This document shows, piece after piece, positions 32,301 through 45,213 of a stretch of 64,000 nucleotides of DNA. Below the pieces are notes generated by a model that worked only from the letters and a program-made list of their open reading frames with translations, had not been told where the DNA came from and ran no database searches. Each line of letters begins with the position of its first letter. Within the stretch, counting starts at the first letter, position 1. The position numbers and the translations under genes are program-made. Location of the stretch: NCBI GenBank assembly GCA_019095985.1, contig CM032662.1, forward strand, positions 7,162,922 to 7,226,921. Direction: 5' to 3'. This DNA is from Streblospio benedicti (Eukaryota > Annelida > Polychaeta > Spionida > Spionidae).

Positions 32301-35300
32301 AAAACATTGGGTAATATAACCCTGTTATTGCGCGTTTATTGTACATATCCCTTGTACTCCCTGTAAAAAGGATTTCATTGGCTCCTGCCGTATCCGTTAA
32401 ATTTCTTCCTGGTCCAATTTCATACGCGTTTAGAAAATCTGATCTAACTTCTGTCTTAAATTTTATCATCAGGTTAATAGTAGAATAAGGTGTTATCAGT
32501 TCACCCCTCGACCAAAACTCCAGCTTGAACTCTTCAGTGTAACAAGGGTCTACATATATGGAGTGTGACGTGAGTTCTAATCTTGTTTTTCTAGTGTAGC
32601 CACCAAGAAACCTGAGGGTGAAAGTCGCTTCTGTAGATATGTCGCTATGCATGTTAATTGTAAATATGTCCAAAGTACCTTTAACGAAGGATGACTGACT
32701 ATAACCACAGAATTCATGAGAGGAAGGAGTCCACGCCAATCGGGTAATCTTGCCTTTGAATAAAGGAATGGTATACTGAAAATTGAAAAATCGAGTTGCT
32801 GTACGGTAGCTAAATTGTGGTGTAGTGATTTCATAAGCAGTGCTACTAATATGATCGAAGTAACCGGGTATTTGAACGTCGCTTCTGTAAGCTTTTGGGT
32901 GGCGTTCTATTAGGACCGATATTACAACTGGATGCATCATTGACCAATCATCAAATGTGATAAACATTCCAGACAGCCAAAAGTAGACAGTACGGGTGAC
33001 ATTTGTTAGATCTTGTGAAAATAGCAAACCTAATTCATCTGTTGTAATAGACACTTTTCCATTGTGGCTAGCGCTATAGCGCTTAGTATCTATGTTAATG
33101 CGAACTTTCAAAAACTCTAATCTATCATGTGCCAGTTTAATTGAGAGGGCACAGCTACCTTTCTGCCGCTTGTACTCATAGGTAGAGAATTGGACGATAG
33201 AGATGACTTTTGGACGTATTTCATCGTCATAACTGAACATCCACAATGCATCTATCCAGTCAGTACGAACCTTTTGGGGGTCGCATGCGTTTATGGACCC
33301 TAAATGTTGGGCTATTGGTCTAATGATGATAGTGAAGTCAATATTGCGGTTTAATGAATAGTGTATTACGGTAAGAACTGGCCATGTTAGGTACATGGAC
33401 TGGCCCGTTGGTGTCGCGTAAGCATGATCATTGCAGAAGCTTCCAATTACGTTAAAATTGCCATCTTTCAGCAGCAAACCCCCACGAGAACACACTCCTG
33501 AAAAGAAACTAATTATATAGTGCACAAATGAGTTTACATTATGACATCATATAATTCAAATTATTGATAAAGGTCAATTGTTTCAAACTTATTTGGTGTA
33601 TGTTCATAATTTCTAAAGGGATTTTTTTAACCAACAAAGTTCAGAGTATACATTGTATATGAGTTTCTGGTCTACATTCATTTCACCATGCTTCATCTGA
33701 ATAAATATAGCCTCGCGACAGATGGGAACGTGTGACTGAGATGTCAGGCAGTTTTTGAAGAGAAAGCAGTCTCTTGTGATGGGAAAGGATGAAAGATTAA
33801 AATCTTAAGTAGGCTAGATGTAATGGTGTATAAATGTACCAAAAATACAGTCATTAGAAATCGACATTGAACTGTGTTTCTAACACTGTTTTAAATGTGC
33901 CTGGTTAAGTAATCAAACTACATGTGCATTTTACCTTAACATCTATCACAATTATAACTTACCTTTTGGAAATGAGCTTTCAACATTTGATTGATTCCCA
34001 AAGTTGTGCCGATTCACCACGCTGTCTTTTACATTGAAGTGACTCCCGCGGTAAGACAAGTCATTGATCACCAATTCAATAGTCCCAGTTTGGTCATCTT
34101 TATTGTGATCATTTGATGAATACTTTACCACTGAGAATGTCTTCGTGGGCTTGAGAACAACGCCATTTCTAGACATATGAGCTTCTTCATGAAGCGGTGT
34201 GTCATGAAATGAGATTCTGACAGAAGCACGTGTAGCTGCTATTGGTATTTGAAGATGAATTGTGAAAAATCTGTGTTTTATTTCAGTACTGATCACTGAC
34301 GTGATATTACAATGAAGTAGTGCTGCCTTCGCACTAGTCCAAGGCATTGGAACAAGACCTGGATAAACAATCAGACCGGCCAACCCAGGGCCCTCGCATG
34401 TGAATATCTCTGTTATTACCTGCAATAAAGAAGATACGATTTGATTCTTACCAACGTGGTGACTATGTGTGAAACCTTGTCAAGCATTGAATATGCCATC
34501 CTAGTATTTACAACCTATGTTCCCCTTTTTCGAAAGAGCAATGCAGTTTGGATCATTCAATATTGTTTCTAATCTATATTTAAAAAATGATTTAGAGTTC
34601 TTCTACAAACAAACAGTATATCTACCATTTAGCATGCACATACGTGAAAAGTAAAAATAACACCCAGCACAAAAGAATCATAGATGTATATAAACTAGAC
34701 TAAATTTACAACTGATTGAAATCACAACATATTTGGAACACTTCATGTGCGTACTTACTGTATTTGCGACTCTCGAAACATCAGCCGAAAGTGCATCATA
34801 ATACCAAAGGTAATGGACAACATGACAGTGGATAAAACCTGCATATATTTGGCCTGGAACTTCCAGTGAATCCCCACGGGAATCCATGAGCTTGTCCAGG
34901 CGATAAGCATGCCCTGTAAGCTGCGCCTGGTATTCTGCATTCAACACAAAAGAAGAATGGCCATCTGCACTATCCAGTTTGATCTGGATTTCAAGGCAGT
35001 TGGCCCTAGTGAAATATGACTCGTGCATGATGTTACCACAAAGCGCCAGACGAAAGTCACCCTTTCCACAGTCGGAAATTACGAAGACTTCTCGCGAGCA
35101 TTCGTCACTGTAACTGATGTAAGAATCAAATAGTGTCACGTTGATTGACAGTCTGGGGTTTGTAACTCTAAGAATGATAATGTCCGGACCAGTGCTTGTT
35201 TGAAGAAATGTTCCGCATAGGAAAGGGCTTTCTGGTTCTGCTTTCGGTGAAAAGCATAGTTCATGTAGCGCTGTAACTTTCTCGTGGATTTCAAGAGTTG

Positions 35301-35517
35301 ACTGTTTCACATTCAAGACTGCTCTTTGAGATTTTAGCTCTTGAAAGAACTTTGGTAGCCAGGTAATTTTGTGGAGCTCCAATTTTGCAGTTTGATCTCG
35401 CTGACAATTCGCATTGGATGAAGATTCCAGTTCGCTGAGCTTCAAAGAAAAGGCTGTTACAATAAATGTGTACAATGGCATGGCATACAACCAAATATGC
35501 ACATGCACACTTTTCAT
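29386..35517 (-). CDS. Large LDLa/LRR-containing G-protein coupled receptor, GRL101-like, 1,775 aa, three exons
   Basis: Exons 34,759-35,517, 33,963-34,419 and 29,386-33,497 join with GT-AG borders and exact phase. The start MKSVHVHIWL...YTFIVTAF looks like a signal peptide. The ectodomain has a CUB-like end (CGN...CLEIQI...FVLNAEY, about residues 155-200) and a long Cys-poor region with several N-glycosylation sequons. It also has a possible degenerate C-type-lectin fold (about 850-950). Three LDLa repeats follow at about 1,089-1,117, 1,137-1,173 and 1,207-1,243 (CDGLRDCPDGADEVGC, CADGSDES, CDGHYDCIDGEDE), with a decayed fourth. Three LRRs lie at about 1,345-1,426 (LTRLTLHNNSV, LTHLDISNNNL, LEVLDVSLNSI). 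Seven helices span about 1,468-1,748: LCTADLL in TM2, SLDRFFC in TM3 and NSLINPLLS in TM7. TM3 and ECL2 both keep a Cys. The layout matches Lymnaea GRL101 and the relaxin/glycoprotein-hormone receptor branch; the ligand is unknown. Confidence 0.88.
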
Positions 35518-36330
35518 GTTATCCGTTTTATTAGATGTGGTGGACAGAACTTATGAGAGTCGGCTATGCACTAAAACACTCTTACAAGAAATGACAATTT
35601 CTGAAATGTTTACAATGAAGAGTTGTAAAAGTACAATGACAACTTTCGTCTTGTCTTCTAATTTACACATAGGCCTCGTACTATTGAAATTGATAACATG
35701 CCTGAACGGCAAGAGTAAGACATTCCGCCTGTGGCACATGAAACACTGTAAAGTATAGCAGGTTATTTTATATAAAATTTAAAGGCGCAAAATCTACCTA
35801 AAGACTTCAATGACAGAAACAAAACTTCTCCGTAATTCCAATCTCAACCTTTGTATAGCTTCATTTAAACAGTCATTTGCAGTTTTAATTGAGTCAAAGT
35901 TGTAAATGTGCACTGATGACATTTTACACAGTAGTAATTTTTCAGTGAGTAAATGAGTTTAATTGAAACACAGGGAATTTGCTTGAAGGTGGGAGTCTTA
36001 ATTATGCATTAGATGACATAAATCAAAGTAATGTCTTTCTGATTATATCACAATATGCGTGTGAACAGGAAGCGGTGACATTTCCTGACAGGGAAAATCA
36101 TAGGTGATGGCTTTTCAATGCCTGGATTTGAGCTAAGAATACCAATAATCTGTTTTATATCAGGTATTTAATGTCGAGTCTTAAATTAACTACGGGTGAG
36201 AGTACAAAACTATCACTGCAACGCGCAGAACCAGGTTTTCGTACAAGCTATGGCGCCTTACAAGTGGACTTAATGCGTTGTGTATATGCAAAGGCAAAGC
36301 CTTGCAGATATTTGCAAAAACACACACAAA
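35518..36330. other. 5' flank of the LRR receptor gene
   Basis: This is the region upstream of the start codon at 35,517 on the minus strand. It is AT-rich with no clear TATA box or other recognisable promoter element. No gene is seen. Confidence 0.4.
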
Positions 36331-36332
<2 letters not shown>

Positions 36333-36387
<55 letters not shown>

Positions 36388-36398
36388 CAGCGACATCG

Positions 36399-36431
<33 letters not shown>

Positions 36432-36520
36432 GCAGCAACAGCTACGATAGTAGCAACAACAGCAGCAACAACAGCAACATCAGTAGCAGCAGAAGCAGCA
36501 ACAGGAACAGCAACAACTAC
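36333..36520 (+). repeat. CAG trinucleotide microsatellite with impure tail
   Basis: There are eighteen uninterrupted CAG units (36,333-36,386), then ~130 bp of imperfect CAG/CAA. It could be read as poly-Gln, poly-Ser or poly-Ala in the three forward frames. The flanks show no coding features, so I treat it as a simple repeat. Confidence 0.9.
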
Positions 36521-36779
36521 AACACCAAATACAAAAACAACATAAAAATGACATTTGGGAGTGCATGTGGAGGTGGGGTCGGATAGTGTAAGGAAGCGCA
36601 CATCTTATGGATCTGCCTAAGTCATTAATATTGAGTTTAATAATATCAAATTAGGCAGGGTCATTGATATTTGGTACACAATGGTGTAAATCGGTAGTCA
36701 ATGCAATTTAAATGTAACATTTGAATCAACACTGAATTCCACATTCATTGGTACTCTGTATTTTATATTTTATACACTT

Positions 36780-36880
36780 TTAAACCCCCCCCATAGCATT
36801 TGAAATTTTATACACTGTTTTTACCCCCCCCCCCCTTTACCACCCCCACAACCCCCACCACCACCACCAAAATAAAAGGA
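36780..36880. repeat. C-rich / ACC low-complexity stretch
   Basis: Two runs of C (about 36,785 and 36,824) lead into CCACCACCACC. This is simple sequence only. Confidence 0.8.
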
Positions 36881-37043
36881 AAGAAAAAACCACAGACAAC
36901 GAGAAAAACACATCAATTTTGCAAGTTATCAAAATACCATTTATCAAGACTTTTTCTACCATGTGATAACCATATACACACAAAAATGTGACACATCACC
37001 CAAGTCACGTGGCTCCGCAGTCCGCGCACGCGCACCTGCCATC

Positions 37044-37350
37044 TCAGGCCGGTCCATTCATCACGCTCAAAAGGAGCAGATCCATATCTGTCATCTCAAT
37101 ATCTCCAGCTTCTGGAGAGGCAAGAAACTTTTTCATGTTCACTGATGTGTGATTATAGATGTTAATTAAATTGGAATGCGCAGTGGAGATTTGAGAACCA
37201 AAATGTGGGATGTACGTGCCACTACAGTCTACTACTAAATTATGGCTGAATAAAAATGAGTCGAGTATGTAGAGAGGCTGTGATTCCGAAGTGATGATGC
37301 TCAATATTCCTATAACTTCCTTAAGTTTATTCAATTTTAATAATAGGCGT
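37044..37350 (-). CDS. Weak candidate terminal coding exon
   Basis: A minus-strand open frame of ~96-100 codons ends in an acidic stretch (SPEAGDIEMTDMDLLLL) and a TGA at 37,044-37,046. I do not recognise the protein. No convincing 3' splice acceptor or partner exon was found, and a frame of this size can arise by chance in this much AT-rich DNA. It is listed because it is the least random-looking frame between 36 and 43 kb. Confidence 0.15.
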
Positions 37351-38719
37351 GATTAGTAATGGCTTCTTGGTACAGTTTACAATAAGAACATGTGGAGATC
37401 CATGTACATTATACGAAGTTTTGTTATGTTATCAGATTTGCAAACCTTAGTAACTTATTAGAAAAGAACCGTTTGTCCTATTGTAGAGAAGCCATACACG
37501 TATATCACAAAGTAAACACATTTTAAACGCATATGTATGTATAGGTATCACAAGTTGGTAGCCTCAATTACGTACGCGAGTAATGAGATACTGAACTACA
37601 CCTGTATTTACTTGTATTCAGTATATGGGACACGTATTGATTTGCTGTTGAAGTAAGTACTGTGCACATGCAATTAATCTCAATCTTATCACATAAGAAT
37701 TACACAGTTAGCAAAAGTCGGGTTAAAAGTCTTACAGATTTCGTCAAGCAAGTCACTAGCTCGTCCTACATGTACATCAAAGTGGGGAAGGGTGGGTTTT
37801 AAAGATAAGTTGGGTGCAAGTCAAATAGACTTAAATGTGAGATATCAGAAACAGGCCAAAACAGAGTGATGAGAAGAATTAAGATCACCAAAGGCACCAG
37901 GGGTTTCTTGACCACCGATAATCCCTCCCCCATAGCCACGAAAGGTAGCACGTACAAGGTCAACTTCAGCATCTACGGCATCAAATCACCTGTTAGCACG
38001 TGCATCTGAGCATGTGATTACCAAAGCCGACTGTATTAGTATTCAGCTGGGCAGACGACTCCTCCCTTGATGTGACTCACACACCCGACGGGAGTTTTAC
38101 GCCTCCGTTCACCAGACTTATCTTTATGTAAACATATGGTTGGGTGCGGAAATAGATATTTTTTATGGGGGGCTGACGTCTACAAAGGGCCAAGGGTTCT
38201 CCCACATTGTGCATTTAGACTTTTCTTCTAACGTAATTACGAAGCCTTCTTTCCGTCCAAAATCATCGCAGTTTGAAAAAAAATGTTATTTACATACGTT
38301 GGTACATTAGGTATATATTTAGAATAGAAAACACATCAGAAAAAAGCTACATGAAAACAAACACTATACCATACTAGATCTATAAGCATAAATGTGTGTG
38401 TACATTGTAGTACTACCATGGTTGTACTTATTGCATGTACTAAGTGTTCCATTTATGCTGAAGGTGTGTCCATGACACGAAATATATTTTTTCATGAAAT
38501 AAACCCTTGACTTAGAATAATATCCATGAAACCAAATGCGTTAGTTTAGTTTCACTTGTCGAATTTCACACATTTTAGACGCAAGTCGAGAGCCCAGCAC
38601 ACACTTATGACATTGTGTGCATCTTGCCCAGCGACTAGTTGTGCTATAAATGTAAATGTAAATATGGTGCTTTATAGTCCTGATCCAAGACTTGCTCTCA
38701 CGACTTTACAACGTATGCC
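37351..38719. other. Non-coding DNA, nothing recognised
   Basis: No open frame with homology, RNA gene or clear repeat was recognised here. Confidence 0.4.
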
Positions 38720-38990
38720 AGGTAATTGGCCCACTTATTGATCATCAACTGATCATTTCCCATATGCTTGCCTCGGCAGCACATTCAGCTCACAATGCTA
38801 ATCACTCACACTTTCACTCACTATTTCAACCCTGACCTGTACCTAATTAACATGTAGGTGCCACGGAGAAGTGTGCAACTCCTGTAGGAATGAGTTTAAT
38901 CAACACCCACCACAGAACCCGACCGGGAATCGAACCCACGACCTTCTTGTCACGAGTCCAACTCCCTAATCACTCGGCTACAGAAGCACA
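38720..38990 (-). mobile_element. tRNA-derived SINE, different family
   Basis: On the minus strand the head has an A box (GTAGCCGAGTGATTAGG) and a B box (GGGTTCGATTCCC) with tRNA-like spacing. A ~200-bp body follows that includes GAGTTGCACACTTCTCCGTG. It differs from the SINE at 17,007. No poly(A) tail is evident. Confidence 0.65.
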
Positions 38991-41900
38991 CGGTCACGGG
39001 TCACACTCTGAGTCAGTAAGATTGAAAAAAATAATTCCATGTTCCCAATACCTTTGTGAATAACCGTTGCTCATACTTCATGATTTGTTCGTTTTAGCCA
39101 CACATCAGCTCAATATCTGCAACACATTAATGTTTTCTATCTTCCCACCCTCATTGCACTGACTTTTCCGTGTTCGTTATCAGACAACCACAAAAACTTA
39201 TTTACTTGAGTAAATGCATTTACAATTTCGCAAGACAAATACTGGAATGTACGCATGCGACTTTGTCAGCAATCAAATATAATGACATCAACTGATGTTT
39301 TTCTTTTCTTCAAACCCATTACTGTATCCAGTAGAGTACCAGATAATGAATCCCCATTATTGTAATCCTCCATTGTCACTCAGCATGCAGGGAAATCTTA
39401 CGAGATCCGAACGCGCCCCCATTACCTCACGATTTACGACGTCAATTGGAGTGGATTTTACGACATCAATTTAAGCAGATTTTAAAATGTCAATTATCCG
39501 GCCATGCAGAGTAATGCCCGTTTCAAATAAAATATCAGCTTTTAAATCGTGTCCAGGCAATTTTCTGAATTCACTCTGTTTTACTATTTATGTAATGATA
39601 CCCGACTTTCCCCCGTTAAGAGCATTACGTGTGTGTGTTTTTTTCTTTCCACTTCTGGTATCCAGGACGCAGTGATTGACTCTGTATTGTACAGCAGAAC
39701 GACTCGATTAGGACCATCCTAGGGTTGCCTTCACAAAAGCTGTGTCAAGCGAGATGTGAAATCTTAAGAGGTTCGCGGTGGTGTCTTTTTCAGCAAGGTT
39801 ACATTGGTTTCCATGTTCGGACACCGTTTTGTGAAAGCCTGTATTAGCCAGCCATAATGCGATACAAATGGCTGTAATACAAATGTCTTTCAAGTTCAAA
39901 GAGCGAATACACTCTACGCCACTGCTAAAGGCTGAAAAAGAAGCCTTGGTGCCTCAATTAGTGCTTCAATTAGGACAATGTCAGTGCTAAAATGTTCTCA
40001 GTGCCTTATGGGTGCGTATACCACTTAGCGCTGTATTGAATTCAAATTCCGTTTTCCTAAACATTGCATTAGGCTGTTTACCAGTAACTAGGGGTTTATA
40101 AGACGCAAAAGAGAATCCTGCACCCTATTTCATTTTACCATTTCACCATACAGCACCATTTTTAACCATCCCCTCCACATAACTCTTTGTATATCAGCCA
40201 CCCTCCCATAACATGCATTGGAGGTCTTGCCCTCCCCTCATACTAGTAATACTTATGGCTGTAAATGAGATGTCCTAATGTAATTTCATTCTGCCCAATG
40301 TAGCTGTCCCATGTAAGCAGGGTTTATGTGTTCATTGCTTTGTTGTTATCAGCCTTTCCATATGTGGCTGCCACAGGCCATGCAGTAAAGTGAGATTAAA
40401 TGTGTTATATTGGCCCTACATTAGAGCAGAGTCAGCTGCTCCCCTAATTAATTCATCATAAAACAAAGTTACTTTATAAGAAAACACATCATCTCCAATT
40501 CCTGGTTCTGGTAGTTCTATCATAAACACGTGATAGATGTTACCTTGCTACGGCAAAGTGAAGAACGCATAGCTAATAAGAATTACAATGTTTTATACTT
40601 AAGCTTATTTTGACAATTTTACAATATATTGTAACTCGACTATTTCTACTGCACTTGGGTTCGAAAGCTTTGCAATCATACCTTTTCGGCTTTTGGTTTT
40701 GTGTTACGATTTCCATGTATATATTTATATTATATGAGTACATGTAATACCAATTTATTGAAGTCAAGTAGAAAAGGTTTACCTGTAATTGTTTCCTCAT
40801 ATTTTGAAATCAAGATTTCAAGTTAACTACACATCTGCATCATATGTTCACAATATGGCAAGACAGTTAATACAAGTGAATGGATGGACAAACAAATACA
40901 CAGTATCTACATTTTAGTACCTCTAATGCTACATCTCAACTGTCCGGTGTCTTCAAGAGACAACTCAGTACAAGTCTTGTTTCGAATTGTGCTCCGGGAC
41001 GTTGTCTCCTGCTTGCTTGAAGAAACCAGGGTTAAGCATATCATGAACACATCCCTGGCCAATAACCTATACTCTGTAAAAACGTACACAGGAGAATTTT
41101 AAATGCAATACACATCGCTAGATGTTCGTGCATGTAATTATCCTAGACTGATGTATTGAATTTGTTAAGTGGCAATGACATAGATGCAGTTGGTGAAATT
41201 AGAAACTTGTTTGAAATGAACTGTACATTGTAAAAACTAATGCACAGACAGAAAATTCGCAGGTTGAAAATTGCTGCCAATATCTCAAATATACTGGAAG
41301 TATTCGTAGATAGGCGGGAGTGAGAGAAAACGTATAAGTTCAGTAAAAGCCGGATGTCCCAGCAATCCTAATTGGTTTCTAATGCTATCAAATGGGGTAC
41401 TAAGGTCAGTACTTGTGACATGGAACCCATGTCAACTAGGCCCTTGCAAGCAGGTGCCAGCGAAACCTTCAGTAGCAGAATTGCTCGTTGATTAAGCACA
41501 CTGATTGATTCATTTATGCACAAAAAACCCATAAATATGGGCTAAAATGAAAATGCTACACTGTGACTATGCATAAAGTCTGAATTTCCGCCCGTGCATT
41601 GGACCAGTCACTGATGGGACAGCACAATTTCCTTTTTAATCTCTGTGCAACCAACAAATGAGGCCAAGCATAATTTGGGGAGATGTAAAAATGGAAGGTA
41701 ATGGTTTCATTTTGCTAGAGGACTGCGGTTGACGTTGGTATGTGTGGGTGCATAGGCATGCTACGTTTCATGTTTAATAAATAGAAGCACATTAAATTTC
41801 TGAGATTTGAAATTGATGAGCTGAGATCGAATCCCCGTAGTGGAGGCGGCTCAACCCTCCCATTATATGACATCTTTTGTTTCATGGTCAGATGTTTGTA

Positions 41901-42382
41901 CGTGTACAAAGCAAAATCAAAAGTATGGACATTACAAACCTGCTCTAAGAATGTAAGGTTTTGATTCAATTATGATAGCTGTATCTTTATGATGATCTAT
42001 GAGAATCAAGATAATTGCGAACCAGCCAATGTCCAAAACTCGTATCAATAGAGTGATTTGTGGCCTGGGTTTCCTGCCGATATGTTTGGCGGCTTTTTCT
42101 CTCTCTATTGTGCTACGTATCTATTTTCTTAGAATCGTTTGTAATTTTCATAAAAATGCTTGCAAAAATATTCTTAATTATCAGCAACATGTAATTGTTT
42201 TGCGAAAAACTTTTTGAGAAACTGCATTATTAAGGTGCTATAGGATCTTAAACTCTTGAACTCGAATGAGCCCCAGTAATGCAGCTATTGCTAATGCCCT
42301 AAGTTTGGTGTCCTCCTCTGAAGGAGTAAATCACCTGTTACCCCTGTAGGGCGTAATGCTCATCTCACATCATAATACATAG
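38991..42382. other. Non-coding DNA, nothing recognised
   Basis: There are no frames with recognisable homology and no RNA genes. A few unremarkable simple-sequence patches are present. Confidence 0.4.
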
Positions 42383-42541
42383 ACAGATCCAGGGAGTGGA
42401 GCGCAGGAGGCGCGCCTCCCCCTTTTCCACCAAAATACTTTACTTTCGTGGGATTTTTGACATGTTGGCTATCAATTGCACGTACGAAACCCATGATATC
42501 CCCTTAAGTGCGTTCCCCCCCCACTGAAAACCTGGATATGC
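42383..42541 (+). mobile_element. Family M1 MITE, complete
   Basis: The left end CATAGACAGATCCAGG and right end CCTGGATATGCCTATG are inverted complements with two mismatches. The body has CTTTTCCACCAAAATACTTT and CGTACGAAACCCATGA. About 160 bp and non-coding. No convincing target duplication was found at its edges. Confidence 0.65.
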
Positions 42542-43446
42542 CTATGTAAAATCAATTAGCTTGTGTCAGAATTCATGACTGTCAGAATGGAGATTTAAAA
42601 CTGATTTAAACCTCAAAACTCATCTATTTATACACTGGACACATTGTGTGACATTTTCGTATTCCGTTTATAAGAGGTCCCTACCAGGAGAATGAAACAT
42701 CTACAGTTTAAATCAGAAATAGTGCTACATTTGCCAAAGAGTCCTAATAAACTAGGAGACTAGCATTTTATCTGGTGCAATAGTCCTTATGATCTGTCAT
42801 ATCAAAAGAACACAGAAGTTTATTGGCTAATACACTAGCAAAATGGTGTCCCTTTACAAGTGAATTGCAGTACGATATTTCAGATGTGTCACCTTGCATA
42901 CTTTATTGCTGCTTGTACCTGACAATTTAATAGACGTGGCCTTGATTTTTTTAAGCTCATCTCGTAGTCAAATATCAGGCTACAGTGTATAATTTGAACT
43001 GAAGACAGCTGCATAGTTAATTGCAGTGGAATTGATTAGGTTGGTATAAATAGGCATCTATTTTTTTCACCGCCACCTGTATCCGTTTAGAAAAATACTC
43101 CAATGTTGACAACCTGAATATGTTATGGTTATGCTGATTATAGGAATAACCTTGTGTGAATTCGACGAGTTCTAAGTGCCATTTTACAATGTCGTTACAG
43201 CTTGGTACAAGTGAAGAAAACACTGATGACAAATGTTCATTTTGTTATGAAAAAGACACTATTCTCCAATTCGTGTAAAATCTTAAATGTGGAGAGTTAT
43301 CAAAGATGCTATGAGAAATAGGTTGACATGGAATCTATCATTCTAGGAATTGATGAACATTATGCATGCAGACAAAAACAATTTGAACAATTTGTATGTG
43401 TGTGATTGTTTACATAATTTACAAACTCTGGCTAGGACCTTCCATA

Positions 43447-45213
43447 AAGGGCCTGTCACACCAATATAACGGACTGATATCGGACTTATAACTGACTGTT
43501 TTTTTTTGTTTTGTTTTTTAATTCTTCTCCTTCGACAGAACGTCCAATAAAACGACATTTTCATACCGGACGCTGCGCGGCATCTAGTCGGATATATAGT
43601 CAATGTACATTCGACGTTCTGACGGAAGCTCGTCGTAACTTTACAGTAATTTTACCCTATTGCATCACGTCCGCATATCGGCCTTCCGGCGTGTGTATAG
43701 CGTCCGCACATCGTAATATAAAACGTGGCACCGCGGCGAGGAAGGCCAGAATATCGTTGAATTCTAGTGAGGTAACGTCAAGTGGCACGTCAGCTGCCTG
43801 CCCCCACCTGCACGATCACCCGTCCTACCACTCCTACAACCAGCCGTGGAGCTACTCATACAGACTGACACGCATGGATCACTGACCAACTGACAGACAC
43901 TCAGGAGTACTTTATTTTTCAAAGTGACAATTGTTTGATCAAATGTATGCATGTACCCCCTTGTATAAATTGATGTTTTCATTGTTTCAGTTACTAGTAA
44001 ATAAAAATATGTTTGAATGGTGAACATTCGCGTTGTATTTTCTGGTCCCCCAAAAAATACATGATTTGTTAACCATTTCATTTTAACAGAAAAAATACTT
44101 TGGTCCTAATTATATGATTTAATTTCATCTTTAGAATTTAAAATAATTTGGCCCATTTCAGAAGTTTGAATACTCGTCAATGCATTTTTATAACGTACAG
44201 AAGACTGAACGCTCGTCTAATGCATTTTTATGACATGACTATAGGCCTTTGCAACATTGAACACCTACTGTTTTTTTTAAAAAAGTTTTGAGCCTCTTTC
44301 AGAATGATTGAAAACATAGGTATGATACATTTTAATTTGTGTGTTTGTTGAGCAACACTCAAGTTTAATGAGAATAAATCTAAGTACATGTGCTTTAAAA
44401 CAAAAGGTTACAGAACAATGCATTTTTCTAATTTAATCACGAGGCTCAAAACTTTTAAACCCACCAGCAAAGGCCTATGGTCAAAATGCATTGGCAGCGT
44501 TCAGTTAGTGTTGATGTTCAATGTCTAGTTCAAATACACATTTAAGTCAGATAATTCTCATTTATTCATACTTTTATAACATCAATATCAATTTTATTAC
44601 ATTAGAATAATGTAAGAAACAATTCATACAGCAGGTGCATGCATACACCCAGTCTAAAAATGTCACTATAAAATATATAGTTATCCTGGGTGTTCTTAAG
44701 CTGGCTCGTGTTCAGGGGCGCGATCCTTGGTCTTTAGGGTCTGGGAATGTGTTCAGCCTCGCCCTCGACATTGTACGACTTCCGTACGTCATAGATACGT
44801 TGGTATTACAAGGTAAATCCAACGAGCGTCCGTTGTAGTACGCTGAACATACGTTTAAGTGATGAGATCCGACAAGAATCCGCTCATTTAACGTTATCAT
44901 ACGTCGACGGGTAGTCCGTTCCCAACACGTCCCCAGTCCGTGACGTATCCTCCACTGATGCTTAACGGAAGCTCCTCATATGTTCATCGTATATTCGTCG
45001 GAAATTTTAAGTGAAAAATCCGTTCCCAATTTTTGAGCAGTCCAAAACACTGGGGACGGAAAAATCGGTTCAACGGGATGATAACGGACATCAACGTATA
45101 AACAACGGTGTAATATCGACTGCATATCGGAAGTGACGGAGGCTCGTCGTAGTGGCAAAATCTGTCCGTCCCCAGTCCGGTATAAGTCTGGTATGTTGGT
45201 GTGACAGACCCTT
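43447..45213. mobile_element. 1.77-kb inverted-repeat DNA element (family M3) with a nested fold-back
   Basis: The left end GGGCCTGTCACACCAATATA and right end TTGGTGTGACAGACCCTTAA are inverted complements. The subterminal parts (43,510-43,760 and 44,690-45,190) are richer in CG and repeat phrases of the CGTACG / CCAACG / GGACGG type. In between, a fold-back has arms at about 44,200-44,300 and 44,440-44,510: AACGCT, ATGCATT, TAGGCCTTTG and TTTTGAGCCTC recur as complements in reverse order. Short open frames inside it resemble no protein. A single related end (GGCCTGTCACAC) lies at 62,655. Confidence 0.65.

Noticed and set aside
36171-36545. Open frame with a long poly-Gln tract
   Set aside because: The frame exists because CAG repeats are open in all three forward frames. 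The flanking residues show no domain, and no splice partners were seen.
43511-43885. 124-codon forward frame
   Set aside because: It lies in the CG-rich terminal region of the inverted-repeat element M3, where stop codons are rare. No homology is apparent.
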